Of a DNA stretch of 64,000 nucleotides, positions 25,690-34,146 are shown piece after piece. Origin of the DNA: Paraburkholderia ginsengisoli NBRC 100965 (GTDB lineage Bacteria > Pseudomonadota > Gammaproteobacteria > Burkholderiales > Burkholderiaceae); the NCBI RefSeq assembly GCF_000739735.1, contig NZ_BBJF01000014.1:164007-228006 (forward strand). The letters are read 5' to 3'. The notes under the pieces were generated by a model. The model saw nothing but the letters and a program-made list of their open reading frames with translations, was not told where the DNA came from and did no database searches. The first letter of the stretch is position 1. Every line of letters starts with the position of its first letter. Position numbers and translations under genes: made by a program.

Positions 25690-26783
25690 CAGGCCGCGAA
25701 AATTTCGGTGTAGCGCTTGATCCACGCCGGCTGCACGGCGGCGAGCGCCTTGTCGTCGTGAAGCACGGCTTTCTCCGCGATCTGCTGTGGGCTCGGCACA
25801 AACGCGCGGCTTTCGGCAGGAATCACCGCTTTCGAATTGACCGGGCCGTTCAGCACGTCGGCGGCCATGCGGCCTTGCACGCCCGCGTCGAGTGAGTGAT
25901 TGATGAACGCGTGGATCAGATCGCTGTCGCCCGGATGAGATTTGGGGATCACCGTGAACATCAGCTGGGTCGCGAAGCCTTCCTTCATGCCGTAGGTCAC
26001 GCCCATCTTGTACTCGGGCTTGCGGATCTGGTCGGGGAAGAAGGCCGGCGAATAGATGCCGCCGATATCGAGCGAACCGGTTCGAAACAGATCGGCTATC
26101 TGGTTCGGGTTCTCGCCGAGCGTCATCACGTGGTCTTTCAACTGCATCAGCTTTTTGAAGCCGGGCTCGATGTTCTGTTGCGAGCCGCCGTTCATCTTCG
26201 CGGCGATGATCGCGAGATCGACCGCTTCGGCCCATTCGGGCGGCGGCAGGAACACGCGGCCCGCGTATTTCGGATCCCACAGCGCCTCATACGACGTCGG
26301 CGCGCTCTTGACCGTCGCGGTGTTGTAGATCAAACCGTCCGACCACAGCAGATAGCCGACGCCGAAGCCGTTCGCGCCGGTGCGATATTGCGGCGCGACT
26401 TCCTTCAGGTTCGGCAGCTTGTCGAGATCGGGTTTCATCAGCAGACCGGCGTCGCCGAGACCCGCCGCGCCGACGCCGGCGAGCGTGATCACGTCGTAGG
26501 TGGGACGGTCGCCCGCGGCCTTGACCTTGGCGACCATGCCGGAGGTGCCGTCGGCACGATCGGCGATCACCTTCGCGCCGGTCTTCGCGGTGAACGTGGC
26601 GGCGATATTGCGCAGAGCGGCCGCGCCGGTGTCGTCCGACCAGGTCAGCAGGCGCAGCGTCTTGCCGCTGAAGTTTTGTTCCGCGGCTCTCAGCTTGACG
26701 AACGGCATCGGCAGCGTGGACGCCGCGAGCGCGGCGCCGAGCGTCTTGATGGCCTGCCTTCTACCCCGTTTGATCTCTTGCAT
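25689..26783 (-). CDS. PotD-like periplasmic binding protein
   Basis: A 364-residue extracellular solute-binding protein (family 1/8, spermidine-putrescine type). The N-terminus has a Tat-like signal, KRGRRQAIKTLGAALAAS, cleaved near LRAAEQ. Mature-domain features include LRLLTWSDDTGAAAL and the central YLLWSDGLIYNTATV. ATG 26783 has AGGAGA upstream; an open extension to 26846 is rejected. It is the first gene of the seven-gene run, so the operon promoter lies in the 597-base gap to the divergent LysR gene. Ligand could be a polyamine, an amino acid derivative or an opine; sequence alone does not decide. Confidence 0.88.
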   Translation of the reverse strand: MQEIKRGRRQAIKTLGAALAASTLPMPFVKLRAAEQNFSGKTLRLLTWSDDTGAAALRNIAATFTAKTGAKVIADRADGTSGMVAKVKAAGDRPTYDVITLAGVGAAGLGDAGLLMKPDLDKLPNLKEVAPQYRTGANGFGVGYLLWSDGLIYNTATVKSAPTSYEALWDPKYAGRVFLPPPEWAEAVDLAIIAAKMNGGSQQNIEPGFKKLMQLKDHVMTLGENPNQIADLFRTGSLDIGGIYSPAFFPDQIRKPEYKMGVTYGMKEGFATQLMFTVIPKSHPGDSDLIHAFINHSLDAGVQGRMAADVLNGPVNSKAVIPAESRAFVPSPQQIAEKAVLHDDKALAAVQPAWIKRYTEIFAA

Positions 26784-27380
26784 GGCGGTCTCCTGTGTTG
26801 AACGCCTGTTGCCTGCTGATATCCGCTGTGACCGCTGCCGCTGCATTTTTCAGTTGCGTGGTTCGGTGCTGCGCTGTGTGCTCTTTGCCTACTCTTCGCC
26901 TGCTTCCTGCCCGTTCGCACACGAGGCGGCGAGTGCCGGTTGCCGGGGGCGTCGTGTGTGGATGCACTGTAGGTTTGCCAAAATCCCTCGCCAAACGAAA
27001 TATGCGCATGGGCGGTATGACGTAAGCTCATGCACACGCCCTCGCGTAAGCGGTATGGCGGTAGAGGATCAACTGCTGGCGGCGCCTAGGCAGCGGCGCA
27101 TGCGGGTTAACGTCCATGATTGCGAGGCCAACCCAACACGCCCGGAGGTATGAGGAAAGCTCGGTTCTGGTGCGCTCGCAGCTACGCCGTGCCCTGTGAC
27201 GGTGCAGAAAATGCCAAGCGCACGCGTCCGTCGAGGCCCGCATGAGCCGAACGCATGCGGGCTGCCGCGTCGGCACTCTCGTGCGGCGATGATCGATCGC
27301 GTATCCTGTGGGCTTCGCGGGCGAGGCGGCGAGCAAGCTTCGCCGTCCGCGCAATGACTTTTTCTGATCCGGAAACCACG
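26784..27380. other. Divergent intergenic region between ABC operon and LysR gene
   Basis: About 600 bases with no credible gene. As the LysR regulator probably controls the divergent transporter operon, its binding site is expected here, but I could not single out a convincing T-N11-A box. Confidence 0.4.
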
Positions 27381-28274
27381 ATGCGACGACTCCCGCCGCT
27401 CAACGCGCTGCAAATTTTCGAAACCGTCGCGCGCCACCGCAGCTTCACCCGCGCCGCCGACCATCTGTGCCTCACGCAAGGCGCGGTCAGCCGGCAGATC
27501 ATCGCGCTCGAGGACTACTACAAGTTCCCGCTCTTCAAACGTCACGCGAAGGGGCTGACGCTCACCGCCGAAGGCGAAATGCTGCTGCCGGCCGTCAAGG
27601 AGAGCTTCGCGCGTATCGAGGAAATTTCGCTGCGCCTCACGCGCCAACGCACCGATCTCGCGCTGAAGGTGCCGACCTGCGTGATGCGCTGGATGCTGCC
27701 GAAAATCATGCGCTTCCAGGCCGAGTATCCCGATCTGCACGTGCAAATCACCACGACCTGGCAGCACGACGTCGATTTCCAGAGCGAGCCGTTCGACGCC
27801 GCGATCATCTATGCGTCGTCACCCGGTGCGGACGTGCAGGCGGTGCCGCTGTTCGAGGAGCGTCTGACGCCGGTCTGCGCGCCCGATCTGCTGAAGGACA
27901 AGCCGCTCGCGGAAGTGGCGGATCTCGCGCGCCACACGCTGCTGCATCCGACGCGCGATCATCGCGACTGGAAGATGTGGCTTGCGAAGGTGGCCGAGGT
28001 GGATGCCGCGCATGCCACCGCGATCGACGCCGAGCACGGCCCGAGTTTCGACACGCTCGACATGGCGACCAACGCCGCGTTGCAGGGCTTCGGGATTGCG
28101 ATCAGCGATCTCGCGCTGATCGACGAGGACGTCGCGGCGCGGCGCCTCGTGCGTCCGTTCGATACGGTGCTCAAGACCGGCTGGCGTTACTACTTCGTGT
28201 ATCCGGACTCAGTCGCGCATCAGCAGAAGCTGAATCTGTTCCGTGACTGGATCGCCGCGCATTGGGAGCAGTAG
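27381..28274 (+). CDS. LysR-family transcriptional regulator (GcvA-like)
   Basis: A 297-residue regulator. The winged helix-turn-helix covers residues 1-65 (LNALQIFETVARHRSFTRAA, then LTQGAVSRQI), and the start of this domain (RRLPPLNALQIFE) is the GcvA-subgroup form. The rest is a periplasmic-binding-like effector domain. ATG 27381 is preceded by CCGGAA; an in-frame ATG at 27354 is possible. It is divergent from the PotD-like gene and so is the likely regulator of the transporter cluster; the effector would be the imported compound or its product. Confidence 0.87.
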   Translation: MRRLPPLNALQIFETVARHRSFTRAADHLCLTQGAVSRQIIALEDYYKFPLFKRHAKGLTLTAEGEMLLPAVKESFARIEEISLRLTRQRTDLALKVPTCVMRWMLPKIMRFQAEYPDLHVQITTTWQHDVDFQSEPFDAAIIYASSPGADVQAVPLFEERLTPVCAPDLLKDKPLAEVADLARHTLLHPTRDHRDWKMWLAKVAEVDAAHATAIDAEHGPSFDTLDMATNAALQGFGIAISDLALIDEDVAARRLVRPFDTVLKTGWRYYFVYPDSVAHQQKLNLFRDWIAAHWEQ

Positions 28275-28370
28275 GGCCGCTCGTGGTTCACGTCGCGTGC
28301 GGAACGGGGGAGGCTCGCCGGGCCGCCTGCCGGCGCCTTGGGCCGTTTGCCATTGCGCGTGCCGCAAACC

Positions 28371-29453
28371 TCAAGGCGCGAACGACAGAAACAGATACGC
28401 CGCGAACAGCGACAAATGCACGGCGCCTTGCAGAATCGTCGTGCGACCCGTGCTCAGCGTGAGCGTGCCGACCACCAGCGTCAGCGCGAGCAACACGGTC
28501 TCCTTGCCGGTGATGCCGAGCACGAGCGGCTGGCCGGTGAACAGAAACACGCCGGCGACGGTCGGAATGGTCAGCCCGATGCTGGCCAGCGCCGAACCGA
28601 GCGCGAGATTCAGGCTGTTCTGCAAACGGTCGGTGCGCGCCGCGCGCACGGCGGCGAGACCCTCGGGCAACAGCACCAGCGCCGCAATGATGATCCCCAC
28701 CACGGCTGGCGGCGCCCCCGCGTTCTGCACAGCCGTTTCGACGACCGGCGACAGCACCTTCGCCAGCAGCACCACGGCGACGAGGCATACCAGCAGCAGA
28801 CCGCCGCTCGCGAGCGCGAGGCCGACGCTCGGCGGCGCGGCGTGGACGTCTTCGTCGGGCACGCCGGCGAGGAAGTAGTCGCGATGGCGCACGGTCTGCA
28901 CGAACACGAACACGCAATACAGCACCAGCGAGGAAACCCCGGCGAACGCCAGTTGCGACGACGACAGGATCGGGCCGACGCTGGTGGTCGTGTAGTTCGG
29001 CATGACCAGCGTCAGCACGGACAACGACGCGAGCACCGCCAGCGCCGCCGCCGCGCCACGGCTCTGAAAGTCCTGCTCCCGATGGCGAATACCGCCCACC
29101 AGCAGACAGATGCCGACGATCCCGTTACACACGATCATCACCGCGGCGAACACGGTGTCGCGCGCCAGGCCGGCTTTTTCGGGACCGGAGGTCAGCATCA
29201 CCGACACGATCAGCGCCACCTCGATCACGGTGACGGCCACCGCCAGCACCAGCGTGCCGAACGGTTCGCCGACCCGATGCGCGACCACTTCCGCGTGATG
29301 CACCGCGGTGAAGACCGCCGCGCACAGTGCCACGCCGACGAGCGCGAGCAGCAGCGCGTTGCCCGGCAGCGCATAGGCGACGCCGAGCACGATCCACGCG
29401 ACGAAGGGTGCGGCAATGGTCCAGCGGGGCAAAACGGGCGAGGGAGTGGTCAT
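28371..29453 (-). CDS. chaA: Calcium/proton antiporter, ChaA family
   Basis: A 360-residue polytopic cation/proton exchanger with about eleven hydrophobic segments. The two alpha-repeat regions are visible, each with the conserved acidic residue in a helix: VIEVALIVSVMLTSG (about residue 80) and VLLPEGLAAVRAARTDRLQNSLNLALGSALASIGLT-like C-terminal repeat (about 255-290). Length is close to E. coli ChaA (366). It exports Ca2+ or Na+ in exchange for protons at alkaline pH. ATG 29453 has AAAGGA upstream. It converges with the LysR gene; no other ion gene is adjacent. Confidence 0.87.
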   Translation of the reverse strand: MTTPSPVLPRWTIAAPFVAWIVLGVAYALPGNALLLALVGVALCAAVFTAVHHAEVVAHRVGEPFGTLVLAVAVTVIEVALIVSVMLTSGPEKAGLARDTVFAAVMIVCNGIVGICLLVGGIRHREQDFQSRGAAAALAVLASLSVLTLVMPNYTTTSVGPILSSSQLAFAGVSSLVLYCVFVFVQTVRHRDYFLAGVPDEDVHAAPPSVGLALASGGLLLVCLVAVVLLAKVLSPVVETAVQNAGAPPAVVGIIIAALVLLPEGLAAVRAARTDRLQNSLNLALGSALASIGLTIPTVAGVFLFTGQPLVLGITGKETVLLALTLVVGTLTLSTGRTTILQGAVHLSLFAAYLFLSFAP

Positions 29454-29891
29454 TCGTGCGTCCTTTAATGCGAATTCATGACGGGGCATGACTCGGGCGA
29501 TATGGATCGCCCGGTGTCGAAGCTGGGCGCAATGCTAAACCAAAGCATCAATAAAGCGACCTAACGTGTTAAATTATAAAAGATAATCTGTGCCGGTCGG
29601 CTTTATTGTGTGACGAGCGCCGGCGTGCAAAAAGCCGCGCGGCGCCGGTCGGGCTCACTCAGTCTGCTCCGGCGCGAGGCAAACGGCGACTCTCTCTTTT
29701 AGCAGGATTTTCTTACGCAGAACTGCGTGGGAAGGCATCGGGATGTGCGGCGATTCCGCGGACGGTACGAGTGCGTGCCAGAGGAATCGCAGACACCACA
29801 CCGGACGAAACACGTTCAACCCGGCAGGGCGCCAATGCCCAGCGAAAGGACACCGGCGCCCGCTTGTTTCTTTTACAGCAAGTTGACGCGA
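29454..29891. other. Intergenic region
   Basis: About 440 bases with no credible gene. An AT-rich patch at 29535-29590 probably contains the chaA promoter. Confidence 0.4.
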
Positions 29892-30242
29892 TTATTGCCC
29901 TTGAGCACGAATCGTCAGCGCATTCTTGACCGAGGTCACGCCGGCCACGCCTTGCGCAGCTTGCGTCGCGATGTCGATTTGCGCCTGTTCCGGCACCGAA
30001 CCGGCCAGCGTCACGTCACCGCCGCGCGCGCGCACGGTGATGTTCGCCACGCTCAGGCCCTTCGTCTTCGACAGCGTCGCGCGCACTTTGCGGCTCAGCG
30101 CGCGGTTGGCCTGCTTCACCTGCTTGGCGGTCGGCGCGGATGCTGCCGGCGCGGCGGCATCGCTGGCTTGCGCATAGGCATTGATGGACGCCAGAACGAT
30201 CAGCGCACCGCCGATCATCTTGATTGCCGGAAATGCTTTCAT
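29892..30242 (-). CDS. Periplasmic BON-domain protein
   Basis: A 116-residue exported protein with a signal peptide ending INAYAQA (about residue 26), an Ala/Pro/Ser spacer and one BON domain at about 44-114 (LSRKVRATLSKTKGLSVANITVRARGGDVTLAGSV...GVAGVTSVKNAL). BON domains bind phospholipid or envelope surfaces and are common in osmotically induced proteins such as OsmY. ATG 30242 has AGGAGA upstream. A single gene; the role is probably envelope maintenance. Confidence 0.85.
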   Translation of the reverse strand: MKAFPAIKMIGGALIVLASINAYAQASDAAAPAASAPTAKQVKQANRALSRKVRATLSKTKGLSVANITVRARGGDVTLAGSVPEQAQIDIATQAAQGVAGVTSVKNALTIRAQGQ

Positions 30243-30684
30243 TCAACTTTCTCCTATTGTCATAAGTACGCAGTCCCCGGATGGGACGGTTTGCTACACC
30301 AACGAGTAATTCGGGATCAAATCTGAATGGAACGAACAGCAAGCCGTGCGGACGCTTCAACCTGTATGCCGAAGCGCGCGTGCTGAAACGCGGATGCACC
30401 GGCAGACGGCTGCGTAGAGGCCGTGCGAGAGGCCGGACAGAACGATACCGCAATTAGTGCCATGTTGAATGCCAGGCTATCCCTAAATGAGGCTTTGCTA
30501 CAACGATTAAGCCGGCTGGAGTGGATCGACTGCGTTTTCCGGTTATTGCCGGACCGGTTTTTCTTCTGATTTCGCTATTCTCTTCAATTGCCATTGGGGT
30601 AATCCCAAACAGTGGGAATAACGCGTGGCCGCTTTGTACTGCTTTAAGGGTTTATCCGGCGAACGTCGGAACAGGACTGAATTT
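30243..30684. other. Intergenic region
   Basis: About 440 bases between divergent genes. An open frame at 30521-30766 encodes a hydrophobic start but overlaps the glycosylase gene out of frame and has no ribosome-binding site, so I do not call it. Confidence 0.4.
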
Positions 30685-31314
30685 ATGCGAAACGAATTGC
30701 TTCCTATCCGGCCTTTGCAACGCGACGATTTACCAGTCGATACGATCGAACTCGCGCGCTTCATGATCGGCAAATACCTCGTGCACGATTTGCCGGAAGG
30801 GCGCGTCAGCGGACGGATCGTCGAGACCGAAGCGTATCCCGTCGGCGATTCGACCAGCCATGCGTTTATCGGCCGTCGTCCGCATAACGGTTCGATGTTT
30901 CTCGCGCCTGGCCACGCTTATGTGCGGCTCACCTATGGGCTGTCGTACATGCTCAACATGTCAGCCGAAGCACAAGAGACCGGCGCCGGTATTCTGTTTC
31001 GCGCGATCGAGCCGCTCGAAGGGCTCCCGTTGATGGAAGCGCGGCGCCCCGGCGTGCCGTTGCGGGATCTCGCGCGCGGGCCCGGCCGCCTTACGATGGC
31101 GCTCGGCATCGGCGCGGCGTTCGACGGCCGCGATCTTTGCACGGGACGCGGTTTGTGGATCGGCGTGATCGAGAGAGAGGCCGCGTCGATTGGAGTCACG
31201 ACGCGCATCGGTCTGTCGCGCGAGATGGATCGGCCGCTACGCTTTTTCGAGCCGGGCAGTGCGTTCGTCAGCGGGCCGCGCAAGCTGCTACTGATGCCGC
31301 ATTCTCGCGCATGA
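30685..31314 (+). CDS. 3-methyladenine DNA glycosylase (AAG/MPG family)
   Basis: A 209-residue base-excision repair enzyme that removes alkylated purines from DNA. The family signatures are GRIVETEAYP (catalytic Glu), HAFIGRRPHNGSMF, the YVRLTYGLSYMLN segment and the ARGPGRLTMALGI block near the C-terminal half. Length fits bacterial Mpg. ATG 30685 has AGGA upstream; the frame extends a further 20 codons without support. Single gene. Confidence 0.9.
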   Translation: MRNELLPIRPLQRDDLPVDTIELARFMIGKYLVHDLPEGRVSGRIVETEAYPVGDSTSHAFIGRRPHNGSMFLAPGHAYVRLTYGLSYMLNMSAEAQETGAGILFRAIEPLEGLPLMEARRPGVPLRDLARGPGRLTMALGIGAAFDGRDLCTGRGLWIGVIEREAASIGVTTRIGLSREMDRPLRFFEPGSAFVSGPRKLLLMPHSRA

Positions 31315-31608
31315 CGGTGTGCGTAAATTCGACTGCCAGCACGTGGCCTTTGCGGCAAAACCCGCTCAGATCAGACGATATTTTGAAACATCAGACACAT
31401 CGCCTTACGACTCCGACAATTATTACCGCAATCTGGAAATGTAAATCGCATCCTGCGGCAATCCCCGGAGATTTCTTGCGAATCTAGCAATTATTTATCT
31501 CGAAATTAAGGGTTTTCCCTCGCGCATCTGATGACTAGACTGAATTCACTCGCTTCTCGCATGGTGTGAAAAGCGACGCAAATAAAATCAAGTCTGGAGG
31601 TAGTCATC

Positions 31609-31950
31609 ATGAAATCGCTCATCAAGGCAGTTGCCATTGCAGCCGTTCTCGCCGCCCCGGTCGCTTCGTTTGCTCAGGCGAGCCAGCAGCCGGTGACCCG
31701 CGCGGATGTCCGTAACGAATTGGTCCAGTTGGAAGGCGCGGGCTACAGCCCGGCCACGACTAACGACACGAACTATCCCGCCAATATCCAGGCGGCCGAA
31801 AGCCGCGTGCAGGCGCAGAACCCCGCTGTCGCGCAAACCCAGCCGGTCGCCGATACCAGCGGTTACGGCGCGCCGATGAGCGGTTCGTCACAGGCGGGCG
31901 GCATGCTCCAGCCGACGACCGGTCCGAAATCGGTCTATTTCGGCAACTGA
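31609..31950 (+). CDS. DUF4148 exported protein
   Basis: A 113-residue exported protein with signal peptide (residues 1-22, ending VASFAQ) followed by the DUF4148 motif: TRADVRNELVQLEGAGYSP, then a TNYPANIQAAESRV segment. This family is abundant in Burkholderiaceae and is of unknown function. ATG 31609 has GGAGG upstream. The upstream region lacks the GGAATA-type promoter found before the other DUF4148 gene at 38.8 kb. Confidence 0.85.
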   Translation: MKSLIKAVAIAAVLAAPVASFAQASQQPVTRADVRNELVQLEGAGYSPATTNDTNYPANIQAAESRVQAQNPAVAQTQPVADTSGYGAPMSGSSQAGGMLQPTTGPKSVYFGN

Positions 31951-32340
31951 GTTGGCAACCAAGCCGACGTAGTCGCATCGGGGCGGAGGCCGGCGGTACG
32001 GTCCTCCGCCGACCGAAGCAGGGCGCGCGAGGAACTGCACTAACTGCGTTCCCCGTCGGCAGGCAGGAAAGTTGACGTAACAGAAGCGTGCGTGCCGTCG
32101 AGACTCAAGGTTTCATGGCGCGCCCGTCATCGCGAGTGATTCAACGCCTCGCGATCTTCACCCCCAGCGCCGCGCGCGCACCTGCATCACACAACCCGCG
32201 CGGCGCGTTCCCAGTTCAAAGAACCTCCGCTGCCGCAAGGTAGCTTCGCCCAACCGTTTCGACGATTGGGCTTTTTTTGCGATCTCTACACCGCGCGAAA
32301 TGGCGCGTCCTGTGTCGCGGCGTTCATCATGCGGCGTGCA
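31951..32340. other. Intergenic region ending in a strong terminator
   Basis: About 390 bases with no credible gene. The terminator at 32248 lies about 300 bases past the DUF4148 stop, so a long 3' UTR or an independent small RNA may occupy this stretch. Confidence 0.4.
32248..32278 (+). terminator. Intrinsic terminator
   Basis: GCCCAA (32248-32253) pairs with TTGGGC (32266-32271), with inner CGT/ACG pairing, followed by T7. It reads rightward and faces the end of the leftward CBS gene. Confidence 0.8.
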
Positions 32341-32784
32341 TCAAGGACGTTCGCCGTGAATATAGAACTCGAGTTGCTGAATGGTGAACTGCTGTTCGGC
32401 GATGATGTTCTTCACCAGATCGCCGATCGATACCATACCGACCAGCCGGTCATTCTCGATCACCGGCAGATGGCGCATACGCCGCTCGGTCATCAGGGCC
32501 ATGCAGTCGTCGGTAGTCTGATCGGGGCGCACGAAGCGCACCGCCTTGCTCATGATGTCGCGCACCGGCGTGGCCTTCGACGAACGGTCCATCAGCACTA
32601 CCTTGCGCGCATAGTCGCGCTCCGTGATGATCCCGGCGATGCTGTCGCCGTCCGTCACGACCAGTGCGCCGATGCCTTTTTCGGCCATCAGTCGGATCGC
32701 CTCGTAGACGGAATCGTCGACGCCGATCGTGAAGACGCCGGTGTTGTTCGGTTTCGTTTTAAGAAGCTGGGCAACGCTTGTCAT
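32341..32784 (-). CDS. CBS-domain pair protein
   Basis: A 147-residue soluble protein made of two CBS domains (about 10-65 and 75-130), with typical GIGALVVTDGDSIAGIITERDYAR and RMRHLPVIENDRLVGMVSIGDLV-type segments. CBS pairs bind adenosyl nucleotides such as AMP, ATP or NAD and act as energy sensors. Free-standing ones in proteobacteria often have an unknown partner. ATG 32784 begins the family N-terminus; a longer frame to 32847 is rejected. Single gene. Confidence 0.87.
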   Translation of the reverse strand: MTSVAQLLKTKPNNTGVFTIGVDDSVYEAIRLMAEKGIGALVVTDGDSIAGIITERDYARKVVLMDRSSKATPVRDIMSKAVRFVRPDQTTDDCMALMTERRMRHLPVIENDRLVGMVSIGDLVKNIIAEQQFTIQQLEFYIHGERP

Positions 32785-33029
32785 GGAGCGGCTCCGTTTC
32801 GCAATGCAGCACGCCGGTGCGGCGCGCTGTCGTGAGGGACAGGCCATTCCAGTATAGGCGCGGCGCGGCGGCGCGGTACTCCGGGAATACCTGGGGCGCG
32901 TCGCGCGTTCAATTCGGGTAGCGCCGCCGCGCCCCTACGCTCCTTGCACCGCGCAGGGACATACGGGTGCGCCGCGCGGATTAGCGGTAAACTCCCAGTC
33001 CAACCTTTATCCCCGGTTTGATCGGGTTC

Positions 33030-33704
33030 ATGTCAGCAATACTGTCCAACGCCATGCTCACGTCTCACGATCCATCGCCCGCAGCAGACGGCGCCATCAA
33101 CGGCGAGTGCGTCGTTCTCGACGCCACCGCCACGCTTCCCACGCGCTACGGCACGTTCACCTCGTACGTGTTTCGCGTGTGCGAAAGCGGCGCCGAACAT
33201 CTCGCGCTCGTGATGGGCGATGTCGCCAACCAGTCGTCGGTGTTGACGCGCCTGCATTCGGAGTGCCTGACGGGCGATGTGCTCGGCTCGTATCGTTGCG
33301 ATTGCGGCGAGCAGCTCGACCTCGCGTTGCGCTACATCGCGGCCGAAGGCTGCGGCGTGCTGCTGTATCTGCGCGGCCATGAAGGGCGCGGCATCGGTCT
33401 GTCGAACAAGATTCGCGCGTATGCGCTGCAGGAGCAGGGGCGCGATACCGTGGAGGCTAATCTCGATCTCGGCTTGCCGGACGATTCACGCGAATACGAT
33501 TCCGCCGCAGGCATTCTGCGCACGCTGAAAGTCACGTCGGTGCGCCTGATGAGCAACAACCCGGAGAAATTCGACACGCTGTCCAAGCACGGCATCCCGG
33601 TGTGCGAGCGGGTCGCGCTGGCGATCCCGATGCGCGAGGAAAACGAGCGCTATATCCGCACCAAGCAGCTCAAGTTCGGTCATTACTTCGACGAGAACGA
33701 ATAA
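33030..33704 (+). CDS. ribA: GTP cyclohydrolase II
   Basis: A 224-residue free-standing GTP cyclohydrolase II, which opens the imidazole ring of GTP in the first committed step of riboflavin synthesis. The zinc cysteines are in ECLTGDVLGSYRCDCGEQL, the active-site loop is LRGHEGRGIGL and the NNPEKFDTL segment follows. Length and the lack of a RibB domain show it is not a RibBA fusion. Start 33030 is used; ATG 33054 is equally possible since the first residues are not conserved. I searched the leader for FMN-riboswitch blocks and saw none. Confidence 0.9.
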   Translation: MSAILSNAMLTSHDPSPAADGAINGECVVLDATATLPTRYGTFTSYVFRVCESGAEHLALVMGDVANQSSVLTRLHSECLTGDVLGSYRCDCGEQLDLALRYIAAEGCGVLLYLRGHEGRGIGLSNKIRAYALQEQGRDTVEANLDLGLPDDSREYDSAAGILRTLKVTSVRLMSNNPEKFDTLSKHGIPVCERVALAIPMREENERYIRTKQLKFGHYFDENE

Positions 33705-33910
33705 GCGCCGCGCGTGGGCCGCTTGCCGTTCGGGAACGGCGGCCGGCGTTGTAGCGGCGGATTCGTCGAGATGTTGCGCGGGTCAGTGCAAGGCAGTGGA
33801 GTGGGGCAGGCTCCGGGCGCGCTGTGTTGGTGTTTGAGTTTGCATTTGCGTTGCGTCGCCCAATCGCGATAGTGCAGTAGCGCAGCTTCTCGGCATCGCG
33901 CCCGTGCGCA

Positions 33911-34114
33911 TCAGAACAGACCGAAATCGTCATTGCTGTCGGGAATCGCGTTGAGCAGGTCTTGCAACGCGCGCCAGCCGAGCCAACCCAGAAGCGTCGC
34001 CGCCATCGCCAGCCCACCGTGGGCGCGGGCATTCACACCCGTCGACGAAACGCGGCGAGCCGTCTCGCGCGATTCGTCCCGCAACGAGGCACGCAGCAAA
34101 GGGCAGGTTTGCAT
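33911..34114 (-). CDS. Small hypothetical protein, 67 residues
   Basis: A short protein with basic N-terminus, one weak hydrophobic segment (AMAATLLGWLGWRALQDLL) and an acidic tail ending NDDFGLF. ATG 34114 has an excellent AAGGAGAG ribosome-binding site at the right spacing, which is the main reason to call it. No family recognised. It starts 32 bases beyond the stop of the NmrA-like gene on the same strand and may be co-transcribed with it. Confidence 0.55.
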   Translation of the reverse strand: MQTCPLLRASLRDESRETARRVSSTGVNARAHGGLAMAATLLGWLGWRALQDLLNAIPDSNDDFGLF

Positions 34115-34146
34115 TCTGTCTCTCCTTCTTCAATGGCAATGTCCGA

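Noticed and set aside
24719..25801. Upstream extension of the PotC-like permease frame (to 661 codons)
   Set aside because: The extra part is in the wrong frame over the PotB-like gene and has no membrane pattern; the ATG at 24718 with an ATGA overlap explains the true start.
30615..30640. GGAATA hexamer before the glycosylase gene
   Set aside because: The -10 part of the ECF motif is absent at the expected distance.
30521..30766. 81-codon hydrophobic open frame before the glycosylase gene
   Set aside because: Overlaps the glycosylase out of frame, no ribosome-binding site, poor codon use.
32850..33029. Possible FMN riboswitch before ribA
   Set aside because: None of the conserved RFN blocks is present and the leader is short.
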